In this document: one piece after another, positions 5,978-13,203 of the stretch
Layout of the letters: each line of letters opens with the position of its first letter
Numbering within the stretch: the stretch's first letter is position 1
Assembly (NCBI GenBank): GCA_964408735.1
Contig: CAYPAX010000074.1
Location: 1-25,154 of the forward strand
Direction of reading: 5' to 3'
Length of the DNA stretch: 25,154 bases
Source: UBA7887 sp964408735
GTDB taxonomy: Bacteria > Pseudomonadota > Alphaproteobacteria > UBA7887
Position numbers and translations under genes: made by a program
Notes under the pieces: generated by a model
The model's database searches: none
What the model was told of the DNA's origin: nothing
Seen by the model: only the letters and a program-made list of their open reading frames with translations

Positions 5978-8101
5978 TTACTCGCTGGTCAGCAGGCCGC
6001 CGCGGCCGGTGGTTTGCGGCAAAAAGCTGAAATTCTGCGGCGGATAGCGCACCGGTTGTCCGGTGCTGTCGGTGTAGTCGATGGCGATGGAGACGGTGCC
6101 GTCGGGCCAGGCCCAGTCGCCATATTCGATCGAGGAAAAGACCAGCGGCACCTCGACCAGCTTCATTACCGGATTGTCGTTGACCGAGCCGAGCGCGAAG
6201 GGGTCGAAGCAGTCGCGATAGGGCTCGCGTACCACTTTGTCAGGGCCATCGAGACAGATCGAGAAGGCATAGGGCTGGGCCAGGGATTCCATGATCTGGA
6301 AACTGAGGTCTATGCCGCCTTCCTCGTCCCCCGGCACGATCCAATAGGATATCGGATGCTCGAGCATCGTGGGGTCCACGGCCTGGCCCTGAACCATCGC
6401 GCCCCAGCTTCGCTCGATCTCGTCGAGCACTGCGCCGGCGGCGATCTTGTCGATATAGAAATCGTAGAAGCTGCCGTCCTCGGCCTGGGCGGAGACCACG
6501 TCGTATGCCTTCAGCAGTGCGCGGCGCTCGCGCACCGACGCGGTCATGAATTGCGTCATCACCTTGCGGCCCCAGGCATGAATGGCGGGTGGATAGGTTA
6601 TGGCGTCCTCGTTCACCAGGTTGGTCACCTCAACCAATGCCTGACGATCGGTCAGCTGGCTGGCATAGAGGCGAACATCGTCCGAAATGCCTTCGCCGAG
6701 AATGTCTTCCAGCGCCCGGGCGGCGCCGTGGGGGCCGTAGACGCTGGTCGCCAGCGTCGCCACCTCCTCGACCGGATCGGCATAGACGATAGGGAACGAG
6801 AACAAGCCGCGATATTGTTCAAGCGCCAGGTCCACCTCGCCGCGCTGCGATAGTATGCGGGCATTGTGGTAATACTCCGCCGGGGCGCTTGGCTCTGCCA
6901 CCAGGCCGCCGATATTGGCCAATGAGCGCAGGCCGGCGCCGAGGTCCGCCAACGCCGCCACGGTCTCGCGCTGACCCTCGGCGATCTCGGCCACGCCTTC
7001 CGCCGTCTCACGCGTGTTCTCCTCGATCGCCGCCAGCACGTCGGCATCGCCGCCGCCTTGTATTTCAACGAGACGGCCCCGCGCGAGGCCGGAGAAGGTG
7101 CCCTCCGGGAACTTCTCCAAATAGGCTTCGTAGTCCGAAGCCAGCTCGCTGTTCTCGATCAGCCGCCAATACTGGATTTCCAGCGAGGCGCGGTCGCCCG
7201 CCGGCTCCGCCGCAGCGACCGTCGTGCCGGAATCGACGCCGGCCAGAAAGACGAAATCGCCGCGGTCGAAATCCTTATCGTTCAGCGCCCCGAAGCGGGG
7301 CGTCTGGCGGGCATCGGTGAGATTGGTGATGCGATGGGTAAGGTAGAGGCCGAGCTCACCGGCTGTGACATAACCGTCGTGATTGGAATCCGCCGACTCG
7401 GGGCCGTCCAATCCGCGCAGGAATATTTCGCGGAAGGTGCCATCGTCGGAGACCGACTGGCCCGCATCACCGGCGGTGAGGAACTGGCGCACCGGCAGGA
7501 TCGTGGCGCGGGTGATGGCGGCCGACGGCAGGGCGCGTTCGGCATCGAATATCGTGCCGGCGAAGCAGGAATCGAAGACCACGAAGACATGTTTCGACTG
7601 GGCCAGGCGCACATATTCGCCAAAGCGTCTGAGCGACAGCGCCGAGAGCCGAAAGCGTGCACCGACGTTCGGCAGCGGCGTGTCCGTGCCGACCAGATAG
7701 CCCTCGCCGTCCTCGGTGTGGCCGTGACCGGCGAACCAGACGAACAGCCGTGCCTCCGGGTCCTCGCCGGCGAGGATGAAGAACTCCTCCAGCCCGTCTT
7801 CCAGCTCGTTGCCGGTGAGATCGGTAAGTACCGTGGTCTCGAAGCCACGCGCCTCGAGCGCCCCGGCGATGGCGTTGGCGTCGTTGACCGCATTGGCGAG
7901 CTGCGGCCAGCCATTGTTGTAGGCGTCGTTGCCGATGATCAGGGCGCGGCTGCTTTCATAGAGCCGGCGGTGCTCGACCACCGGCGCGTCCGCCTGCTCG
8001 CCGCCGCGAATGGCGAGATCGAGCCCGCGCTCGGCCGACCACGCGAGAGCGGGCAGGCAGAGGCAGGCGATCAAGACGGCAGCGAGCTTGCGCATCGGCA
8101 T
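5978..8101 (-). CDS. Exported caspase-fold protein with EF-hand loop
   Basis: This 707-residue protein has a signal peptide (cleavage near residue 23, after AWSA) and so acts outside the cytoplasm. Residues about 50-290 are a caspase/metacaspase-like (peptidase C14) domain: RALIIGNDAYNN, then FAGHGH with catalytic His126, then FDSCFAG with catalytic Cys179. A canonical EF-hand loop, DSNHDGYVTAGE, lies at 238-249, followed by TPRFG as in related C14 proteins. Residues about 307-347 form a helical segment (YEAYLEKFPEGTFSGLA) also found in the second caspase-like protein here. A coiled-coil-like stretch (353-396), a TPR-like region (about 407-460) and a unique C-terminal domain complete it. ATGs at 8101 and 8095 are equally good. 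It follows panB by 55 bp and is followed directly by the VTT protein. C14 proteins cleave after Arg/Lys or Asp; specificity is not predictable here. Confidence 0.88.
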   Translation of the reverse strand: MPMRKLAAVLIACLCLPALAWSAERGLDLAIRGGEQADAPVVEHRRLYESSRALIIGNDAYNNGWPQLANAVNDANAIAGALEARGFETTVLTDLTGNELEDGLEEFFILAGEDPEARLFVWFAGHGHTEDGEGYLVGTDTPLPNVGARFRLSALSLRRFGEYVRLAQSKHVFVVFDSCFAGTIFDAERALPSAAITRATILPVRQFLTAGDAGQSVSDDGTFREIFLRGLDGPESADSNHDGYVTAGELGLYLTHRITNLTDARQTPRFGALNDKDFDRGDFVFLAGVDSGTTVAAAEPAGDRASLEIQYWRLIENSELASDYEAYLEKFPEGTFSGLARGRLVEIQGGGDADVLAAIEENTRETAEGVAEIAEGQRETVAALADLGAGLRSLANIGGLVAEPSAPAEYYHNARILSQRGEVDLALEQYRGLFSFPIVYADPVEEVATLATSVYGPHGAARALEDILGEGISDDVRLYASQLTDRQALVEVTNLVNEDAITYPPAIHAWGRKVMTQFMTASVRERRALLKAYDVVSAQAEDGSFYDFYIDKIAAGAVLDEIERSWGAMVQGQAVDPTMLEHPISYWIVPGDEEGGIDLSFQIMESLAQPYAFSICLDGPDKVVREPYRDCFDPFALGSVNDNPVMKLVEVPLVFSSIEYGDWAWPDGTVSIAIDYTDSTGQPVRYPPQNFSFLPQTTGRGGLLTSE

Positions 8102-8141
8102 CTCAGCAGCCCATATGGGAGCATCGGACGGGCGAAAAGCC

Positions 8142-8159
8142 TAACACCTTGAGGTGTTA
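8142..8159 (-). terminator. Weak intrinsic-terminator-like hairpin after panB
   Basis: An 8-bp perfect inverted repeat, TAACACCT and AGGTGTTA with a 2-nt loop, begins at the panB stop codon. On the minus strand it is followed by GGCTTTT. The stem is AT-rich and the loop and T-run are short, so termination would be partial at best. Its position suggests attenuation of read-through from the catabolic operon into the caspase-like gene. It could instead be an operator for the latter. Confidence 0.35.
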
Positions 8160-9014
8160 CTCTCCAGTCTCCTCGAGCGCTGCGACCACCGCCTCGTATT
8201 CCTCGTCCTTGATGGTGAAGCTGTGCTCGGCCAAAGGGAACTGGCTGCTGCGCACGTCGTCCATGAAGCTGGTCATGGCGTCGGTGATCTGTTGGCCGAC
8301 CTGGCAATATTGCTTGACGAAGCGCGGCGTGAAGCGGTCGAACATGCCGATCATGTCCGCCAGCACCAGCACTTGGCCGTCGCAATCGGGCCCCGCGCCG
8401 ATGCCCATGGTCGGGATCGAGACGGCTTCGGTTATCAGCTTGGCGATGCGGTCCGGAATCGCTTCGAGAACCATGGCGAAGGCGCCCGCCTCTTCCAGCG
8501 CCTTGGCGTCGCGGATCAATTTCAGGCTGGTGCCCACATCCTTGCCCTGAACCTTGAAGCCGCCGAGCTTGGAGACGGTCTGCGGCGTCAGGCCGATATG
8601 GCCCATGACAGGAATGCCGGCGCGCACGATGGCCTCGACCTTGTCGGCGAAGTCCTCGCCGCCCTCGAGCTTGACCACGTCGCAGTCGCCTTCCTTCATC
8701 AGGCGAACGGCGTTGTCGACCGCCTGAGCAGTGCTGGCATGATAGGCGCCGAAGGGCAGGTCGCCGATGACGATGGCGCGGCCCGCGGCCCGGCTCACCG
8801 CCTTGGCATGATGGATCATCATGTCCATGGTCACGCTCACCGTGCCGTCGAGACCGAGCGCCGTCATGCCGAGGGAGTCGCCGACCAGGATGAACTCGAT
8901 GCCGGCGCGGTCGACGGCAAGCGCGGTGGGATAGTCGACGGCGGTGATCTGGAAGACCGGCTCGCCCTTGTCGACGATGGCCTGGACGTCCTGGATGGTC
9001 AGTTTCTTCGCCAT
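8157..9014 (-). CDS. panB: 3-methyl-2-oxobutanoate hydroxymethyltransferase (PanB family)
   Basis: The 285-residue TIM-barrel protein is of PanB type, the first enzyme of pantoate synthesis, which transfers a hydroxymethyl group from 5,10-methylenetetrahydrofolate to 2-ketoisovalerate. All key residues known from E. coli PanB have counterparts: Asp46 (VGDSLGM), Asp85 (GDLPFG), Lys115 and Glu117 (VKLEGG), and Glu184 (LEAIP). MGHIGLTPQ and GIGAG are also typical, and length is normal. It lies last in a minus-strand operon with an ABM-fold protein, dehydrogenase, lactonase-type hydrolase and MFS transporter, with no panC or panD nearby. A specialised 2-ketoacid aldol/retro-aldol role in that pathway is therefore possible; the housekeeping role is also compatible with the sequence. 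The Shine-Dalgarno is weak and the upstream gene stops 6 nt before the start. Confidence 0.9.
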   Translation of the reverse strand: MAKKLTIQDVQAIVDKGEPVFQITAVDYPTALAVDRAGIEFILVGDSLGMTALGLDGTVSVTMDMMIHHAKAVSRAAGRAIVIGDLPFGAYHASTAQAVDNAVRLMKEGDCDVVKLEGGEDFADKVEAIVRAGIPVMGHIGLTPQTVSKLGGFKVQGKDVGTSLKLIRDAKALEEAGAFAMVLEAIPDRIAKLITEAVSIPTMGIGAGPDCDGQVLVLADMIGMFDRFTPRFVKQYCQVGQQITDAMTSFMDDVRSSQFPLAEHSFTIKDEEYEAVVAALEETGE

Positions 9015-9020
9015 GACCGC

Positions 9021-9326
9021 TCAGCCGTCGCTGTTTTCGATAACATGGCAGCGCGTGATGTTACGGTCTTCCACCAGATCGGCGATGCCGTCGCGGAAGG
9101 CCTTCAGGTGAGGCGTCTCCAAATGCGCATTGAAGGCCGCTTCGTCTTCGTAGATCTCGTAGAGGATCACCCGGTCGCTGCCGTCGCGCGGCGTGGCGAC
9201 GTCGAAACGGTGGCAGCCAGGCTCGTTGGCGACCGAGGCGGCGGCATCCACCTTGGCGATCTCGACAAATTCCCCCAGCTTGCCCGGCTTCAGCTGAAAA
9301 TCGGCGACGACGACGTAACGGCCCAT
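9021..9326 (-). CDS. ABM-fold protein, putative quinol monooxygenase
   Basis: This 101-residue protein has the antibiotic-biosynthesis-monooxygenase/YgiN dimeric ferredoxin-like fold: KPGKLGEFVEIAKVDAAASVANEPGC, RFDV, LYEIYEDEAAFNAHLETPHLKAF. The segment EPGCHRFDV and the Tyr-Glu-x-Tyr then HLETPH pattern are the usual hallmarks. Members act as cofactor-free monooxygenases, isomerases or mutarotase-like helpers, and in catabolic operons the precise reaction is usually unknown. The start at 9326 follows GGGAGCAGGGA; an in-frame ATG at 9353 would extend it by nine atypical residues. It lies between the zinc dehydrogenase and panB in one operon. Confidence 0.85.
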   Translation of the reverse strand: MGRYVVVADFQLKPGKLGEFVEIAKVDAAASVANEPGCHRFDVATPRDGSDRVILYEIYEDEAAFNAHLETPHLKAFRDGIADLVEDRNITRCHVIENSDG

Positions 9327-9384
9327 GGTCCCTGCTCCCTTGTTGCGCTGCAACAGGCTTGTATCGGGGCCGGGCTCGGCTTGT

Positions 9385-10425
9385 CTACCCCGGCGACAGC
9401 ATCACCTTGATGTCCTGCGAAGGCGTCTTGAGGGCCTGGAAGGCGTCGGGAAAGTTGGCTAGGTCCGTATGGTCGGTGACCATGCTGGCGGCGTCGATGC
9501 GCCGCGCGCCGATCATGTCGAGCACCATGGCGAAATGCTCGCGGCGATAGACGAAGGCGAAATCGAGCGACAGCTCCTTGGTCAGGGCCTTGGTCGGGAA
9601 GAAGGTGTCCGATGCCATGCAGAGCCCGACCACGACGATATGGGCGTCGAACGGCGCCTGATCGATGACCGCCTGCAGGCTGCCCGGCACGCCGACGCAA
9701 TCGAAGATCACGCGCGGCTGGGTGCCGCTGATCGCCTCGACCGTGCTGCGCACGTCTTCGCGGCTGGCGTCGATGGCGGCGGTGGCGCCGAAACGTGTCG
9801 CCTGGTCGGCCCGTGCCGACACCAGGTCGCTGACGATGATATGGCGGGCACCGAAAAAGCGGCACCAGGTCGCAACCGCCAGGCCGACCGGGCCGGCACC
9901 GACGATGAGCACCGTGTCGCCCGGCTGCATCCTGGCCTTCTCGACCGCATTGAGCCCAACGGCCAAGGGCTCGACCAGCGCGCCTTCGTCGAAGCTTGCA
10001 GCCTCGGGCAAACGGAAGCTCGCATTGGCGCCGACGCGGGTATATTCGGCATAGGCGCCGGGCTGGGCGAGGCTGGCGCGGTTGGTCACGCTCTGGCAGC
10101 GATAGGCGCGCCCGGCAAGGCAGGCCGGGCACCGGCCGCAGCCGCTGAACGGCTGCGCCGTCACCCGGTCGCCGATCTTCCAGCCGCTACCGGCATCCTT
10201 GCCGACCTCGACCACCTCGCCGGAGAACTCGTGGCCCATCACGGCACCACGCTCCAGATGGCGCCAGCCGACGCTGGGATCGGCGTTGTCCGACCAATGC
10301 AGGTCGGTGCCGCAGATGCCGCAGGCATGAACCTTGAGAATGAGGTCGGCGGGTCCGGGCTCCGGGTCCGCCACGCTTTCGACGGTAAGCGGGGCACCGG
10401 GTTCGCTAAAGACGGCGGCTTTCAT
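9385..10425 (-). CDS. Zinc-dependent medium-chain alcohol/polyol dehydrogenase
   Basis: This 346-residue MDR-family enzyme is complete. Catalytic zinc ligands are Cys38 (CGICGTD), His65 and Glu66 (GHEFSG). Four structural-zinc cysteines are present (Cys96, 99, 102, 110 in CGRCPACLAGRAYRC). The Rossmann motif GAGPVG is followed by an acidic residue in SDLVSARAD, which points to NAD(H). The layout resembles threonine/sorbitol/L-idonate-type dehydrogenases that oxidise a secondary alcohol or sugar. It lies 4 bp after the amidohydrolase gene and before the ABM protein, so it is probably one step of the same pathway. Its substrate is not identifiable from sequence. Confidence 0.92.
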   Translation of the reverse strand: MKAAVFSEPGAPLTVESVADPEPGPADLILKVHACGICGTDLHWSDNADPSVGWRHLERGAVMGHEFSGEVVEVGKDAGSGWKIGDRVTAQPFSGCGRCPACLAGRAYRCQSVTNRASLAQPGAYAEYTRVGANASFRLPEAASFDEGALVEPLAVGLNAVEKARMQPGDTVLIVGAGPVGLAVATWCRFFGARHIIVSDLVSARADQATRFGATAAIDASREDVRSTVEAISGTQPRVIFDCVGVPGSLQAVIDQAPFDAHIVVVGLCMASDTFFPTKALTKELSLDFAFVYRREHFAMVLDMIGARRIDAASMVTDHTDLANFPDAFQALKTPSQDIKVMLSPG

Positions 10426-10429
10426 GATG

Positions 10430-11461
10430 TCATTCCTCGGTCAGGCGGTAGACACGCTGGGCGGTGTCGTGGAACAGCGCCGCCTTTTCGGAATCGCTGA
10501 AACCACCGACAAGGCGCTTGAAGGCATTCCACACCACCGCATAGGAGCAGGATAGCTTGTCGACCGGAAAATTGCTTTCGAACATGCAGCGCTCGGGGCC
10601 GAACACATCGATGGCGTGGCGGTAATAGTCGCCGCCCGCGGCATTGAGCTCCTCTGAGCTCGCGGGCAGCTCGCGCTTGTGCCAGCCGAGGCCGTTGATG
10701 GGCATGTTGTTGCCGCCGAGCTTGGCGTGGACGTTCTCGCATGTGGCCAGCTCGCCGACGTCCTTGCGCCATTGCGCCAGCACTTCCTTGCCGAGCCCGG
10801 CATAGGGGCCAATGCCGAGCGGGCCGCCGAAATGATCGAAGACGATGGTGACCTCCGGATGCGCCCGGGCGAGGTCGGTCAGCTCTGGGATCTGCGGGTG
10901 ATAGAGCCAGGACTCGTAGCTCAGGCCGTGCGCCGGCAGGCGGGACAGGCCCTTGCGGAAGGTGGCGTCGGCGAGCAGGCCCTGTGGCGGATTGGTGTGG
11001 GAGTTGCGCACAGCGTCGCTTTCATCCCAGCCGGAAGCGTGGCGAATGCCGCGAAAGCGCGCGGGCGCCGCCGCGATATGGGCTTCTAGCACTTCATCCA
11101 CAGCCTCGCCGAGGGTCAAGTCCGCATAGCCGACGATACCGGCACAAACCCGCGTCGGTCCGAACTCGCCGCTGGCACTTTGCGCCGCGATGCCGTTGAC
11201 GAACTCGGTCTCGCCGACGGGCTGCAAGCGCTCCGGCCCCGCCTCGCGATACATGGAGCGGCATTCGACGAAGACCGTGGCGACGATGTTGTGTCCCGAT
11301 CCCGTATCCCGCAACAGATCGTCGAGCAGGTAGGTATGTCCGTCACGGTCCCACAAATGATGGTGCGGGTCGATGATCGGCAACTCCGGCTCGAGGATCG
11401 GCTCGCTACGCTGGGCAAGCCAGCTTTCCTTGATCGGCGTCGCAGGCAACTTGGCTCTCAT
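10430..11461 (-). CDS. Amidohydrolase-2 family hydrolase, lactonase-like
   Basis: The 343-residue TIM-barrel metal hydrolase is of the COG3618/amidohydrolase-2 type. The N-terminal metal motif is IIDPHHHLWD (residues 29-38), followed by VFVECRSMYREAGPE, RGIRHA, FDHFGGPLGIGPY and the C-terminal CMFESNFPVDK carrying the conserved Asp. Relatives include L-fuconolactonase, L-rhamnono-lactonase and 4-sulfomuconolactonase, so lactone opening is the best guess. Its ATG overlaps the stop of the MFS gene by 4 nt (ATGA), showing translational coupling. With the adjacent dehydrogenase and the divergent enolase it fits the order dehydrogenase, lactonase, dehydratase. Confidence 0.87.
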   Translation of the reverse strand: MRAKLPATPIKESWLAQRSEPILEPELPIIDPHHHLWDRDGHTYLLDDLLRDTGSGHNIVATVFVECRSMYREAGPERLQPVGETEFVNGIAAQSASGEFGPTRVCAGIVGYADLTLGEAVDEVLEAHIAAAPARFRGIRHASGWDESDAVRNSHTNPPQGLLADATFRKGLSRLPAHGLSYESWLYHPQIPELTDLARAHPEVTIVFDHFGGPLGIGPYAGLGKEVLAQWRKDVGELATCENVHAKLGGNNMPINGLGWHKRELPASSEELNAAGGDYYRHAIDVFGPERCMFESNFPVDKLSCSYAVVWNAFKRLVGGFSDSEKAALFHDTAQRVYRLTEE

Positions 11462-13062
11462 GGTTCCGGCTTCCCCTCCTTCTTGGCGACCTGGGCGGCG
11501 TGGTCACGCACGCTTTGGATCAGCGGCATCAGGATCATGGCGACGACGATACAGATCGAGACCACGATGGTTATCTCGTTGAAGGCGCGGATCAAGGCAT
11601 CGCGGCGGCTCATCTCGATGAGCAACTGCAGGCTGGCCGTGGTGGTTTCCGGCGAGCCCCCCAGGCTCGGGCCCAGACGGCTGCCGAACAGATCGAAGAC
11701 ATCGCTGGCGTAATGGTGGCCCTGGCCGATGCTCTCGCGGAACTGGTGGTAGTGGACCTCGGAGCGGATGATCAGGAAGCTGTTGGCGGTAGCCACGGCT
11801 ATCGCGGCGCCGAGGCGCATGGTGAGCTGGAACAGCGAGGTGCCGTTCTTGACCTGATCGACGGGCAGCAGGCCGAGGGCAAGGCGAACCATGGACAGGA
11901 AGCAAAGCTGGGTCGCGAAGCCGCGCAGCATTTGCGGCAGCATCAGGCTGACGAAACTCGTGTTGACGTTGAGATTGGCCTGGAAATAGGTGCCCAACGC
12001 AAGCAGCGAGAAACCGACCAGGGCGATGGTGCGCAGGCGGAAATACTTTACCATCAGCGGCACGAAGAAGCCGGCCACCATCATCGAGATGCCGAGCACG
12101 AAGATCCAGGTGCCGATCTGCCAGGTATTGAGACCGAGAATACGCCCCAGGAACAACGGCAGCAGATACAGCGGCACGAACAGGCCGGCGCCGAATACCG
12201 CGATGTAGAACGTGCCCATGGCAAAGTTGCGCTGCTTGAAGACACGCAGGTCGACCACCGGGTATTTGCAGGTCAGCTCGTGCCACAACAGGCAGATGCC
12301 GGCAATCACGGTGACGGCGGTGATGACGACGATCATGTCGGAGGCGAACCAGTCCTGGCGGCGGCCTTCCTCGAGCACGATCAGCAAGCTGATGAAGAAG
12401 ACTGCCAGCAGCAGGATTCCGACAATGTCGATGCGTTTGATCAAATGCCATTGCGGCTTGTCGAAGTCCACCAGCGTGCCCACCAGCACCGTCGCCAATA
12501 TACTGAAAGGCACGTTGAACAGGAACAACCATTCCCATGACAGGGATTCGCTGATCCAGCCGCCCAGGCTGGGGCCGAGCGCCACGGCACCGGTGCCGAG
12601 CAGGGAGACGATGGCGCTCAGCGCGTTCTGATGGCGCGCCGGAAAGGCCGAAAAGATGGTCGCGAAGACCATCGGCGCGATGGCACCGCCGCAGAACCCC
12701 TGGAGAGCGCGGAAGACGATCATCGATTCGATGTTCCAGGCCGAGGCGCAGGCAACGCTGGCAGCCATGAAGCCGGTCGAGCAGGCGGTGAACAGCCAGC
12801 GCGTGGAGAATAGCTGTGACAGCCAGCCCGACATTGGGATCATGATGACCTCGGCGATGAGGGCCGCGGTCAGCACCCAGCTCACTTCGTCAGGGCCGGC
12901 GCTGAGGCCCGCGCGAATCTCAGAAAACGAGCTGCCGACGATCTGGATGCTGAGCACCGAGAGGAACATGCCCACGGCCATGCCAAAGAACGCCAGCAGC
13001 TGGCGCAGGCCCAACGGGCGGTCTGGGCGCGCAGGCGCGGCTTCAAGCTCGCTCATCGACAT
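11458..13062 (-). CDS. DHA2-family MFS transporter (EmrB/QacA type)
   Basis: The 534-residue polytopic protein has about 14 hydrophobic segments, as in the DHA2 (14-spanner) branch. Recognisable elements are the N-terminal LLAFFGMAVGMFLSVLSIQIVGSS, the motif-A-like loop GWLSQLFSTRWLF, FRALQGFCGGAIAPMVF (motif C-like GxxxGPxLGGW follows as GPSLGGWI), and the basic C-terminus. The second helix has Gln where drug exporters usually carry Asp in TIVNVALP-like motifs, so substrate specificity is uncertain. As first gene of a catabolic operon it may take up the pathway substrate or export a product. No Shine-Dalgarno is evident before the ATG at 13062 or the in-frame one at 13056. No MFP (EmrA) partner is adjacent. 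Confidence 0.9.
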   Translation of the reverse strand: MSMSELEAAPARPDRPLGLRQLLAFFGMAVGMFLSVLSIQIVGSSFSEIRAGLSAGPDEVSWVLTAALIAEVIMIPMSGWLSQLFSTRWLFTACSTGFMAASVACASAWNIESMIVFRALQGFCGGAIAPMVFATIFSAFPARHQNALSAIVSLLGTGAVALGPSLGGWISESLSWEWLFLFNVPFSILATVLVGTLVDFDKPQWHLIKRIDIVGILLLAVFFISLLIVLEEGRRQDWFASDMIVVITAVTVIAGICLLWHELTCKYPVVDLRVFKQRNFAMGTFYIAVFGAGLFVPLYLLPLFLGRILGLNTWQIGTWIFVLGISMMVAGFFVPLMVKYFRLRTIALVGFSLLALGTYFQANLNVNTSFVSLMLPQMLRGFATQLCFLSMVRLALGLLPVDQVKNGTSLFQLTMRLGAAIAVATANSFLIIRSEVHYHQFRESIGQGHHYASDVFDLFGSRLGPSLGGSPETTTASLQLLIEMSRRDALIRAFNEITIVVSICIVVAMILMPLIQSVRDHAAQVAKKEGKPEP

Positions 13063-13108
13063 GGGGAACCGGGAGTAGGGAGAACCGCGGACATCAAGGC
13101 CGATGTAT

Positions 13109-13139
13109 CAGCGCCGCAAGGCCGCATCAAGCGGCGCTG
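13109..13139. promoter_or_regulatory. 9-bp inverted repeat between divergent catabolic genes
   Basis: CAGCGCCGC (13109-13117) and GCGGCGCTG (13131-13139) are perfect inverted repeats with a 13-nt spacer. They lie in the 141-bp gap between the MFS operon and the enolase gene, 47 bp from the MFS start and 65 bp from the enolase start. It could be an operator for both directions or a leader hairpin. No regulator gene is adjacent to pair with it. Confidence 0.4.
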
Positions 13140-13203
13140 TGGCACGGCGAGGATTTCCGGTGTAGGTAATCGCCTCCCGCCATCGCATCGCAAGGGTGCC
13201 GCC

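Noticed and set aside
8154..9410. 418-codon plus-strand ORF antisense to panB and the ABM gene
   Set aside because: The minus-strand frames encode recognised families; the antisense frame is typical of high-GC shadow ORFs.
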